DNA of 64,000 nucleotides from assembly GCF_023630205.1 (NCBI RefSeq), contig NZ_JALPRR010000002.1:550899-614898 (forward strand), written 5' to 3'. The stretch is from Pontibacter ruber. GTDB lineage: Bacteria; Bacteroidota; Bacteroidia; Cytophagales; Hymenobacteraceae. A program made the translations under genes and the position numbers. Below, piece by piece: positions 31,777 to 39,977 of this stretch (positions are counted from its first letter, which is position 1; the number at the start of each line of letters is the position of its first letter). The notes beneath the pieces are model-generated. The model made no database searches. It had not been told where the DNA came from and saw only the letters and a program-made list of their open reading frames with translations.

Positions 31777-32271
31777 GCGTATGTTTTTTATATGTCCGTT
31801 GTTGTGTCTCTTAACGAAGCGAAATTATACAAAAATGTAAAAAAAAGAAATCAGACAGTCTTTAATATCTTAAAATATAAATGTCTTGATTTAATAATCA
31901 CTTCTTGCCTTATCTATTAACGGCTGTGCATTAAAAGGTTGCAGGCAGTACCTTTTTAGTATATCAAACGTCGGATAATAAATTGATATTATACTATTTA
32001 TATTCCTGTAGCTCTTGCATCGGTTTAGAATAAGAACAGGCATTGCTTGTCTTTGTTATGGAATAACAGCAGCTAACATCAAAGCAAATTCACACGATAA
32101 CCAGATAGCATTTTGTGGCTTTTCTCTTCTCCGAACTTACAACATGCTGATGTATACTTCAAGACAGCAACGCTGCAGGCGCATGTACAAAGTCGGCGAT
32201 TTATACTTCACAAAAGCAGGCTGTTACCATTGGCTAAAAATGAGTAATCTTGCAGAGAAAAGCATACGAGT

Positions 32272-32835
32272 ATGGAGCAAGCGATACAAACAGTGGTGGT
32301 GGCATCTGGTAACCCGGTTAAGGTTCAGGCGGCAATGGAAGGTTTCCGGTTGATGTTTCCGCAGGTCCATTTCGGGCAGGTATCGGTTGCTGTGCCGTCC
32401 GGTGTGTCAGACCAGCCCATGTCAGATGCCGAGACCCTGACAGGAGCACTGAACCGGGTAAACAATGCCTGCACTGTGCACCCAGAAGCTGACTACTGGA
32501 TTGGTATTGAGGGAGGCGTGGAAAGGCTGAACGGGGAACTGGCTGCCTTTGCCTGGATTGTGGTACGATCCGGAAGTATGGTCGGGAAAGCCCGCTCCGG
32601 TACCTTCTTTCTGCCACGCGCTGTTGCCGACCTGGTGGAACAGGGCATTGAACTGGGCACTGCCGACGACATGGTCTTCAGCCGTAACAACTCCAAACAG
32701 CAGGGAGGCGCCATCGGTATCCTGACAGAAAATGTAGTAGACCGAAAACAGCTGTACGAGCAGGCAGTTATACTTGCCCTTGTGCCTTTCCGGAATGAGC
32801 AGCTCTATTCGGGTACTTTCACAACCGAAGTATAG
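32272..32835 (+). CDS. yjjX: Inosine/xanthosine triphosphatase (YjjX family)
   Basis: 187-residue house-cleaning NTPase that hydrolyses ITP and XTP to keep deaminated purines out of nucleic acids. VVVASGNPVKVQAAMEGF, SGVSDQPMSDAETLTGALNR, DYWIGIEGGVE and the C-terminal GGAIGILTENVVDRKQLYEQ match the YjjX family over the full length. Deamination of purines by nitrogen oxides is one source of its substrates, but there is no sign of co-regulation with the nearby NO genes. Confidence 0.93.
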   Translation: MEQAIQTVVVASGNPVKVQAAMEGFRLMFPQVHFGQVSVAVPSGVSDQPMSDAETLTGALNRVNNACTVHPEADYWIGIEGGVERLNGELAAFAWIVVRSGSMVGKARSGTFFLPRAVADLVEQGIELGTADDMVFSRNNSKQQGGAIGILTENVVDRKQLYEQAVILALVPFRNEQLYSGTFTTEV

Positions 32836-32884
32836 AACCCCGGCTTCAAAGTATAAAAAAGGTAAGAAGCGGCAGCGGTGCCGC

Positions 32885-33256
32885 TTACCAGAGCGGGGTA
32901 TCGTCTTCGGAATCGGAAAGCTTGTTTCCGAAGCCGGTCTGCGGATTGTAGGGAGTGCCCCGGCCTTCCAGGTGGTCACGCATGTCCATGTGCAGCTTAA
33001 TCTGGTCAAGCTCGATAAATTCCTTCCACAGTCCCTGGTCTTTAACAGACATGCGGTCGATCAGGTCGCTCAGCTGCAGGTTCTTGTCTGTCTCGATCAG
33101 TTCTTTTATGTAAGGGTCCGAATCTACCATACCCTGGATCCGTACCCGGAAATAGGTATTGAGTTCTTTATACCTTTCTTCGTCCCACTTGCTAAGATCA
33201 ATTTGCTTCATAAGGTCTTTTACGGCAACAGGTGCTGCCTGTGGTAGTTTATCCAT
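32885..33256 (-). CDS. Conserved-looking hypothetical protein, 123 residues
   Basis: Soluble, charged protein with no signal peptide or recognised domain. It is mostly helical by composition (KDLMKQIDLSKWDEERYKEL, IDRMSVKDQGLWKEFIELDQ) with a Pro/Asp-rich tail (GTPYNPQTGFG, SEDDTPLW). The coding frame is supported by codon use and by a start directly after an intergenic gap. Function unknown. Confidence 0.6.
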   Translation of the reverse strand: MDKLPQAAPVAVKDLMKQIDLSKWDEERYKELNTYFRVRIQGMVDSDPYIKELIETDKNLQLSDLIDRMSVKDQGLWKEFIELDQIKLHMDMRDHLEGRGTPYNPQTGFGNKLSDSEDDTPLW

Positions 33257-33329
33257 CCGAAAGTAACAGAATATTTAGCTTTATTATACTGCCGCGCTGC
33301 AGCTTACCAGCTTATACTCTATAAAACAA

Positions 33330-33358
33330 AAGCAGTAAACCTCAGTGGTCTACTGCTT
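33330..33358 (-). terminator. Terminator after the small Lys-rich gene
   Basis: AAGCAGTA (33330-33337) pairs with TACTGCTT (33351-33358). Read on the minus strand it is followed by TTGTTTT, 59 bases after the stop of the gene at 33417-33524. Confidence 0.6.
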
Positions 33359-33416
33359 GTAAGGAGTGCACTCAGTTTATAGTTGCACGCCCGGATGGCG
33401 TATAGCCGCACTGTTA

Positions 33417-33524
33417 CTAATCGTAACTGTTCTTCTTCTTTTCCTGTTTTGCAGCCTTCTTTTCCTTGGTTGTTTTAGCAGGCTTTTTCTTAGCCTCTTT
33501 CTTTGCGTCCTGTGACTTTGCCAT
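33417..33524 (-). CDS. Small Lys/Ala-rich protein, 35 residues
   Basis: A complete short frame beginning MAKSQDAKKEAKKKPAKTTK and ending KKKNSYD. Half of the residues are Lys and no hydrophobic core is visible, so it is presumably disordered and nucleic-acid-binding. A hairpin with a T run follows on the same strand, which supports a real transcript. I recall very similar short Lys-rich proteins in Cytophagales, without a known role; they may be ribosome- or DNA-associated. Confidence 0.6.
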   Translation of the reverse strand: MAKSQDAKKEAKKKPAKTTKEKKAAKQEKKKNSYD

Positions 33525-33760
33525 GGGTATAGAATTTAGTGTTTTACCTAAAGATACGGGATTTTTGGAATTGGTTTAAAGCAAATTTATGCCTGATCAA
33601 AAAAGCAGGTTGCCTGTGCCAGGCCGGCTGTCGTTTACAATCACCTTTTCAGACGATTAGCATACGGCACGTACCTGCCATTAAAATTATAAAGTATAGG
33701 AAGAGCGGATCTACTTTTAGACCAAAAGCCAATGCCAGGTACTTAAGGCACAAGCAAATT

Positions 33761-34939
33761 TTACTGAATAGCTTCTTTTTCTTTGTTCAGAATTTGCTGC
33801 GCAATGGTATAGAACAACACTGCGCCAGTAGGTATAAGCGCATCAGGAAAATCATAATTGGAGTGATGCAGCTGAGGTTGCTCCAGCCCTGAGCCCAGCC
33901 CGAATAAGGCACCATTATACTTGTTGGTAAAATGCCCGAAGTCTTCTGACCACCGGAACGGTTGCTGTGCTTCCTGTACCTCAAGCTGTAACTTTTCTGC
34001 TGCACGCCGCACCAGCTGCACACTTGAAGTATGGTTTACAGTGGCCGGAAATTCCTCCGTATACCGGATGCTGTAGGTTAGCTTATGTTTCTCTGCCTCC
34101 ACTTTGACGGCCTTTTCGGTAAGGTGCTTCAGCAGGTCGAAATCAGCTGGCTGGTATGCTCGTAGCGTAGCCATGACGGTAGCAAAGCCCGGGTTTGTAC
34201 CAAAAGCCACTTCACCAAGGCGCGCATGAATCACCGTCAGCAGTGTCAGGTTCCTGAACTGATCTTTTTGCTGTGCAAGTTGGTTAAGTGCCAGCACGAG
34301 TTCTGCCATGGCTACCCCGGGGTTGTGTCCTATTTCAGGTTCGGCAGCATGCGAGGAGCTGCCCTGAAACTCTACGATCAGGCCGGTGGAAGCGGCAGCA
34401 AATACCTCGTTGCGTAAAACTACCTGGTGCAGCGGCGCGCCGGGTATGTTGTGCAGCGCAAAAACATAGTCAGGAGCCAGTTCTGCAAATCCGCTTTCTG
34501 CGAGTACCGCCCGGGCTCCGGCACCGGTTTCTTCTGCCGGTTGGAAAAGAAGTATGACTTTGCCTCTCGCTACTCTTTGTTGCTCTAAAAGGCTTGCCAA
34601 TCCTACCAGAATAGCCATGTGCCCGTCGTGTCCGCACAAATGGGCGACTCCTGTGCGCCGCGATCTATAGGCTTTTGTACCTGTTTCCGGTATGGGCAAC
34701 GCGTCGAGTTCGGCTCTGAAAAGAACGGTAGGCCCTTCCGGGTCTTCACCTTCATAAACAGCAGCAACTCCGGTTCCTCCAAGGTGCGTCAGGATCTGAT
34801 CGGGCTGAAATGCCTGCAGGTGTTCCACTATCTTATGGGCTGTTTCCTGCTCAAGCCCTGAGAGTTCCGGTTGCTGGTGCAACTGGTGGCGCAGCTGGAT
34901 CAGATAATTAAGGTGCGGCAAGTCTTTTTCAGTTATCAT
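33761..34939 (-). CDS. M20 family metallo-amidohydrolase (N-acyl amino acid hydrolase-like)
   Basis: 392-residue M20D-type di-zinc amidohydrolase of the hippurate hydrolase/IAA-amino acid hydrolase group. Visible: LRHQLHQQPELSG (N-terminal motif), VLFRAELDALPIPE, the metal site HLCGHDGHM, LLFQPAEETGAGA, FALHNIPG, the dimerisation-domain stretch GSSSHAAEPEIGHNP and the final metal-side block HHSNYDFPD. No signal peptide, hence cytoplasmic. Substrate is uncertain; N-acyl or N-benzoyl amino acids are usual. Confidence 0.9.
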   Translation of the reverse strand: MITEKDLPHLNYLIQLRHQLHQQPELSGLEQETAHKIVEHLQAFQPDQILTHLGGTGVAAVYEGEDPEGPTVLFRAELDALPIPETGTKAYRSRRTGVAHLCGHDGHMAILVGLASLLEQQRVARGKVILLFQPAEETGAGARAVLAESGFAELAPDYVFALHNIPGAPLHQVVLRNEVFAAASTGLIVEFQGSSSHAAEPEIGHNPGVAMAELVLALNQLAQQKDQFRNLTLLTVIHARLGEVAFGTNPGFATVMATLRAYQPADFDLLKHLTEKAVKVEAEKHKLTYSIRYTEEFPATVNHTSSVQLVRRAAEKLQLEVQEAQQPFRWSEDFGHFTNKYNGALFGLGSGLEQPQLHHSNYDFPDALIPTGAVLFYTIAQQILNKEKEAIQ

Positions 34940-35094
34940 GGAGCAGGTCAGGGTTAGCGGTAAAACAGTTATTTAAGGTACGCTTTATCCATGGAAAGTG
35001 CCAGCAGTTGTTTTAGTACAACGGCTTTTGCTATACTCGTTGAATGATTTGCCGGTAGCAGCAGTATTCTACGTCTTGTTTATACCTTCTCGTT

Positions 35095-35757
35095 CTATAC
35101 CCTGGTCCAGGGAGAAAGCCTGGCCGCTTTTATCTTAAAGTATAAAAGTATAAAGTAAAGCAAATCAAAGATGAAAATGCTGATGTACAGCAAGATCAGC
35201 AGGTAAGAGTTTGGGAAGTATAAGTAGAGCAGAACGGAAGGGAACAAAGTACCGATCATCTTGCTCAGAGCGATGTAAAGCGACTGCCCCTGCGGGCTGT
35301 TCCGTTTCAGCAGCATGTGGATGAACAGGACAGACATGAGCAGGTTCTGGCTAAAGGCCGCATATACCCCGTTAAAATCCTTAAGCTCCCGCGAGAGCAG
35401 CATAACAAATAAAGCTCCCAAAACCAGCGTGAGCAAAAAAGTAGGGTAGAAGAGGCTGCGCGGCAGCTGTTCCGGAAATTCCTTTTTCCCATACTTCAGG
35501 TATTGCACCAAAATGCCGGCATCAAAAGCAAGCCATACATAATCGATGTATAACTGTGGCGTGCTGTGCGGGTAGACAAAGGAAAAGATGAACTCCCAGG
35601 AGAGGTTGGCACACAGCGCCACCATTGGCATTCCATAGGCTTTATCGATAAATCCCCGCCTGAGGATGAGCAGGTACGTTATCGTCCAGAAGATGCCGCT
35701 ACAGATCTTAAACAGGATATCTACGATCGGTGATACAGCTGACGGGTTTTCCAACAT
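35095..35757 (-). CDS. Seven-helix membrane protein resembling Pyr4/PaxB-type terpene cyclases
   Basis: 220 residues with about seven hydrophobic segments and no signal peptide. The pattern GMPMVALCANLSWEFIFSF followed by YVWLAFDAGILVQYLKYGKK, then four more helices, resembles the integral-membrane terpene cyclase fold of fungal Pyr4/PaxB and its scattered bacterial relatives, where an acidic residue in the WEF motif is catalytic. I rely on motif memory. No prenyltransferase or polyketide gene is nearby, so the assignment stays tentative; a simple unknown membrane protein is the alternative. Confidence 0.5.
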   Translation of the reverse strand: MLENPSAVSPIVDILFKICSGIFWTITYLLILRRGFIDKAYGMPMVALCANLSWEFIFSFVYPHSTPQLYIDYVWLAFDAGILVQYLKYGKKEFPEQLPRSLFYPTFLLTLVLGALFVMLLSRELKDFNGVYAAFSQNLLMSVLFIHMLLKRNSPQGQSLYIALSKMIGTLFPSVLLYLYFPNSYLLILLYISIFIFDLLYFILLYFKIKAARLSPWTRV

Positions 35758-36401
35758 GGTTTCTTCTTAATTACAGCTTTATCTTCCTTTTGGTATTGCG
35801 TATAAAGTATAAGGTTAAGGCGTAATCATTGGGATGCTTCACCCTTCCTTCCTAAGCATTATCCTCCTGATTACCTGTCCGTATAAACATTTAACTATAA
35901 AATATAACCGATTTTGAATTTAAAATTTGGAACTGCTGTTCCAATAATAGTTCCCTCTTAGTACTTAAAAAGATAAATATTTGCTTTTTAGATAGTTAAG
36001 GTGGCGAACTTCAAAAATAAACGTATTAATAACATAGGGTAGATAACAGCTGATTTTTAGTTCAGAATCTGTGCTTATGTACTCAGTAACAAGCGAATCG
36101 GAAGACGGAGCTGTAGCCTCTTCCAAAAGCCTTTATCGCAGCTGTTGCAGCTAAGCAGCAGCAGTTATTTTCAACAGACACCGAGTAACAGAAACCTTGG
36201 AAGAAGGTAAGTAAGATCGCCTGAAATAAGGGGCATCTTGTTCTGTTTTATAAAATGATCATCAACTATAAACATACTACATCCGCTATGACCAGATTAG
36301 TTGCTTAGCAGTAGCTCGCACTCCGACAACATAGGTTGAGAAACTGCTCATTGCTCTATGGTTTAAAATGATTCTGACTCTGTTACAAAGACATAAAACA
36401 C
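35758..36401. other. Long intergenic region before prkA
   Basis: 644 bases, AT-rich, between divergent genes. I see no gene, no TAnnTTTG box with a good -33 partner, no FNR-type palindrome and no terminator. It probably carries the promoter(s) of the prkA operon and any leader RNA. Confidence 0.4.
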
Positions 36402-38330
36402 ATGAACATTTTAGAAAAGATCAAGACAAATTACAGTGCCTCAATGAATGAGATGACAGTAGCTGCCTATCTCGAGGAGTGTAAGAAAGACCCGAAAGTG
36501 TATGCCAAACCTGCAGAAAGAATTCTGGACGCAATCGGAGAGCCGGAAGTCCTGGACACCCGACAGGATCCCGTGCTAAGCAGAATCTTCTCTAACAAGA
36601 AGATCAAAATTTACCCGGCCTTCAAGGACTTCTATGGTATGGAAAGTACCATCGAGCAGATCGTTTCGTATTTCCGCCACTCGGCACAGGGGCTGGAAGA
36701 AAAGAAACAGATCCTGTACCTGATGGGCCCGGTAGGCGGAGGTAAAAGCTCGCTGGCCGAAAAGCTGAAGCACCTGATGCAGCAAAACCCCATTTACGTG
36801 CTGAAGGCAGGCGACCAGGTAAGTCCGGTATTCGAAAGCCCGTTGGGTTTGTTCGCCGACTATACCGAGGAACTGGAAGAAGAGTATAACATTCCGGCCC
36901 GCTACGTACCGAGTTGCATGAGCCCCTGGGCTTCTAAACGACTCCGCGAGTTCGACGGCGACATCAATCGTTTCAAAGTGATCCGCTTGTTCCCTTCCAT
37001 TCAGGAGCAGATCGCTATTTCCAAAACAGAGCCGGGCGATGAGAACAACCAGGACATCTCCACGCTGGTAGGTAAAGTAGACATTCGGAAGCTGGCCGAG
37101 TACCAGCAAAGCGACCCGGATGCTTATTCCTACACCGGTGGCCTGTGCCTGGCCAACCAGGGGCTGCTGGAGTTCGTGGAGATGTTCAAGGCGCCGATCA
37201 AAGTGCTTAACCCGCTCCTGACCGCCACCCAGGAAAAGAACTACAAAGGTACAGAGCCGATCGGCGCCATTCCTTTCGACGGAATAATACTTGCGCACTC
37301 CAACGAATCGGAGTGGGCCAAGTTCCTGAACGACAAGAAGAACGAGGCCTTCCTGGACCGTATCTACAAAGTGCAGGTACCTTACTGCCTGCGCGTCAGC
37401 GAGGAGATCAAGATTTACGAAAAGCTGATCCGGGAAAGCTCTCTGAAAGATGCGCCCTGCGCTCCGAAAACCATTGAGTTGCTGGCCGAGTTTTCGGTGA
37501 TGTCGCGCCTGAAGGAACCGGAGAACTCCACCATGTATTCAAAAATGCGGGTGTACAACGGCGAAACCCTGCGCGAAACTGACCCGAATGCGAAGTCTAT
37601 ACAGGAGTACCGCGACGATGCCGGTATTAACGAAGGCATGCAGGGTATCTCTACCCGCTTTGCCTTCAAGATCTTATCTAAAGTGTTCAACTTCGACAGC
37701 GAAGAGATTGCCGCCAACCCGGTGCACTTGCTGTATGTGCTGGAGCAGGAAGTGATCAAGATGATGCTTCCGCCGGAAACAGAATCCAGGTACCTGCACC
37801 TGATTAAATCGGTACTGGCCAGCAAGTATGCCGAGTTTATTGCCGACGAAATCCAGAAAGCCTACATCGAATCCTACAGCTCGTATGGCCAGAACATCTT
37901 CGAGAAGTATGTGATCTATGCCGACCACTGGATGCAGAACAACGATTACCGCGATCCGGACTCAGGCGAGATCTTCGACCGAAGCATTTTGAACGAAGAG
38001 TTGGAGAAGATCGAGAAGCCGGCCGGGATTGCCAATCCGAAAGATTTCCGTGCCGAGGTTACCAACTTCTTCCTGCGCTACAAGGCCAACCATGCGGGCA
38101 AGAGCCCACGCTGGGATTCTTATGAGAAGATCAAAACCGTGATCGAGAAGAAGATCTTCACCAACACCGAAGACCTGTTACCGGTTGTATCCTTCAATGT
38201 GAAGAGCAACGAGGAAGACGAGAAGAAGCACCGTGACTTCACCAGAAGAATGCGGGAACGCGGCTATACCGATAAGCAGATCCGCATACTGGTAGACTGG
38301 TTCATGCGCGTACGAAAAACGATGGCGTGA
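36402..38330 (+). CDS. prkA: PrkA-family serine protein kinase (YeaG)
   Basis: 642-residue kinase of the PrkA/YeaG family, linked to stationary-phase and nutrient stress. N-terminal AAA-like part with Walker A GPVGGGKSSLAEKLK (about 110-124), block YVPSCMSPWASKRLREFDGD, then the PrkA C-terminal domain (YSSYGQNIFEKYVIYADHW, DPDSGEIFDRSILNEELEKI). Length is right for the family. First gene of the conserved triad prkA-yeaH-spoVR. The spacer after it holds heptad repeats that can form alternative hairpins. Confidence 0.96.
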   Translation: MNILEKIKTNYSASMNEMTVAAYLEECKKDPKVYAKPAERILDAIGEPEVLDTRQDPVLSRIFSNKKIKIYPAFKDFYGMESTIEQIVSYFRHSAQGLEEKKQILYLMGPVGGGKSSLAEKLKHLMQQNPIYVLKAGDQVSPVFESPLGLFADYTEELEEEYNIPARYVPSCMSPWASKRLREFDGDINRFKVIRLFPSIQEQIAISKTEPGDENNQDISTLVGKVDIRKLAEYQQSDPDAYSYTGGLCLANQGLLEFVEMFKAPIKVLNPLLTATQEKNYKGTEPIGAIPFDGIILAHSNESEWAKFLNDKKNEAFLDRIYKVQVPYCLRVSEEIKIYEKLIRESSLKDAPCAPKTIELLAEFSVMSRLKEPENSTMYSKMRVYNGETLRETDPNAKSIQEYRDDAGINEGMQGISTRFAFKILSKVFNFDSEEIAANPVHLLYVLEQEVIKMMLPPETESRYLHLIKSVLASKYAEFIADEIQKAYIESYSSYGQNIFEKYVIYADHWMQNNDYRDPDSGEIFDRSILNEELEKIEKPAGIANPKDFRAEVTNFFLRYKANHAGKSPRWDSYEKIKTVIEKKIFTNTEDLLPVVSFNVKSNEEDEKKHRDFTRRMRERGYTDKQIRILVDWFMRVRKTMA

Positions 38331-38335
38331 TGTTA

Positions 38336-38457
38336 ATGAGTGAGTTTTGAATGAGTGAATGAGTGAATGTTCAAAAGAGAATAATATGCGCTCATTCACT
38401 CACCCACTCATTCAAAATTGAATATTCACTCATTCACTTATTCACTCATTCAAAATT
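38336..38457. repeat. Heptad/octad GAGTGAAT repeats in both orientations
   Basis: Runs of ATGAGTGA-type units (38336-38368) are followed by inverted units CTCATTCACTCA (38391-38402 onward) and again at 38424-38453 (ATTCACTCATTCACTTATTC). The first run can pair with either later run, so two competing hairpins are possible in the mRNA between prkA and yeaH. Not a CRISPR: units are too short and have no spacers. Confidence 0.8.
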
Positions 38458-38461
38458 AAGT

Positions 38462-39727
38462 ATGAGCCATATCGTAGACAGAAGAAAGAATGATAAAGGG
38501 AAGTCAACCGGTAACCGGCAGAAATTCCTGAAGCGGGTCGAGAGCCAGATCCGGAAGGCCATACCTGATATCATCAGCCAGGAAAGCATCAAAGACAGCA
38601 ACACGGGGGGCAGTGTGAAGGTGCCCGTGCGCGGACTGGATGAGCCCGCTTTCCGGCACGACCCTAAAACAGGCAGAAAGCAGGTGGTGCGGCCTGGAAA
38701 CGACCGGTATAACGAGGGCGACCGGATTCCCAAACCAAAAGGCGGCTCAGGCAGCGGTGGCGGAAAGGGATCGAACAGCCCGGAGGTAACAGAGGATGAA
38801 TTTACCGTCGTTTTGTCGCGCGAGGAATTCCTGAAGTATTTCTTCGATGACCTGGAACTGCCCAACATGGTGAAAAAGCTCATGGAGAGCACCGAAAGCT
38901 TTGAGATGAAACGTGCCGGCTACACCCGTGACAGCGTTCCTTCCCGGCTCAACATCAAGACCAGCTACCAGCAGTCGCTGGGCAGGCAACTGGCTTTGAA
39001 GGGTGCCTTCGAAAAGAAGCTGCAGAACCTGCAGGAGCAACTTGCCAAAACCAAAAAAAAGGACGAGCGGGCGGCGCTGGAAGTAGAGATCGAAAAAGCA
39101 AAACGACAGGCCAATACCATTCCTTTTTTCGAAGACATTGACCTGCGCTACAACAACTTTGAGCGGGTGCCCATACCTGTAACATCGGCTGTCATGTTCT
39201 GCATCATGGACGTTTCGGCATCCATGGGCCACCACGAAAAAGACATAGCCAAACGGTTCTTTACGCTGCTGTACATCTTCCTGACCAGGCAGTATAAAAA
39301 TGTGGAGCTTGTATTCATCCGCCATCATACCGAGGCCAAGGAGGTAGACGAAGAGGAATTTTTTAACTCACGGGAAAGCGGGGGTACGGTGGTGGCTCCA
39401 TCCCTGAAGCTGATGGACAAGATCATGCGCGAAAGGTATGATGAGAGCTGGAACGTGTACTGTTGCCAGGCATCGGACGGCGACGTGTGGTCGAAGCAGG
39501 ATGCCCTGGAGTGCAAGAACCTGCTGCTGGAAACCATACTTCCGTGCATACAATACATGGCCTACATCGAGATCAACAACAAGAGCAAGGAAAGCGACCT
39601 CTGGCAAGCCTATAACCGGATCAGCAACGACGAGGAATTTTCGATCCGCCATATTTACGAAGTATACGAGATATGGCCTGTCTTCCAGGGGCTGTTCCGG
39701 AAAAGGAAAGAAGCAGCTGTTTCCTAG
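38462..39727 (+). CDS. yeaH: YeaH/YhbH family protein (DUF444)
   Basis: 421-residue partner of PrkA with a von Willebrand A-like core. Typical sequence: MSHIVDRRKNDKGKSTGNRQ, SIKDSNTGGSVKVPVRGLDE, a low-complexity Gly/Ser linker (about 95-110), VMFCIMDVSASMGHHEKDIA (metal-site-like DxSxS) and FFNSRESGGTVVAPSLKLM. The start at 38462 is chosen from the family N-terminus; the longer open frame to 38363 only translates the heptad repeats. Co-transcribed with prkA and spoVR, though the spacers on both sides contain unusual hairpins. Confidence 0.95.
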   Translation: MSHIVDRRKNDKGKSTGNRQKFLKRVESQIRKAIPDIISQESIKDSNTGGSVKVPVRGLDEPAFRHDPKTGRKQVVRPGNDRYNEGDRIPKPKGGSGSGGGKGSNSPEVTEDEFTVVLSREEFLKYFFDDLELPNMVKKLMESTESFEMKRAGYTRDSVPSRLNIKTSYQQSLGRQLALKGAFEKKLQNLQEQLAKTKKKDERAALEVEIEKAKRQANTIPFFEDIDLRYNNFERVPIPVTSAVMFCIMDVSASMGHHEKDIAKRFFTLLYIFLTRQYKNVELVFIRHHTEAKEVDEEEFFNSRESGGTVVAPSLKLMDKIMRERYDESWNVYCCQASDGDVWSKQDALECKNLLLETILPCIQYMAYIEINNKSKESDLWQAYNRISNDEEFSIRHIYEVYEIWPVFQGLFRKRKEAAVS

Positions 39728-39818
39728 ACTTTGTAACAAAGGACAATGTGACAAAAGATAAATGCTTCTTCCATGCCGCCAGTTTAAGCGCAGCGGTAAC
39801 TGGTGGTGCAGCATGACA

Positions 39819-39958
39819 GCAAGTTTGCAACTTGCGGAAGTAGAAATGCGGGAAATGAAGTGTGCCAGTTACAAACTGGCCCCATAAACTGCCACAAGTT
39901 ATGCTGACGCTAAACTTGCGGCATGGCCGGAACGATTCGGACAGGTCGTGATCTGTCC
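39819..39958. repeat. Three short hairpins between yeaH and spoVR
   Basis: GCAAGTT-TGC-AACTTGC (39819-39835), GCCAGTT-ACA-AACTGGC (39864-39880) and GGACAG/CTGTCC (39939-39944 with 39953-39958). The last is part of a phrase GTCGTGATCTGTCCCTACAA that looks like a dispersed repeat. The 250-base spacer has no gene. Confidence 0.7.
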
Positions 39959-39977
39959 CTACAATACACCAATCACC

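Noticed and set aside
32015..32353. 112-codon frame overlapping the start of yjjX
   Set aside because: It lies mostly in AT-rich spacer and overlaps the well-supported yjjX start in another frame.
38336..38457. Possible CRISPR array
   Set aside because: Units are 7-8 bases, occur in both orientations and lack unique spacers.
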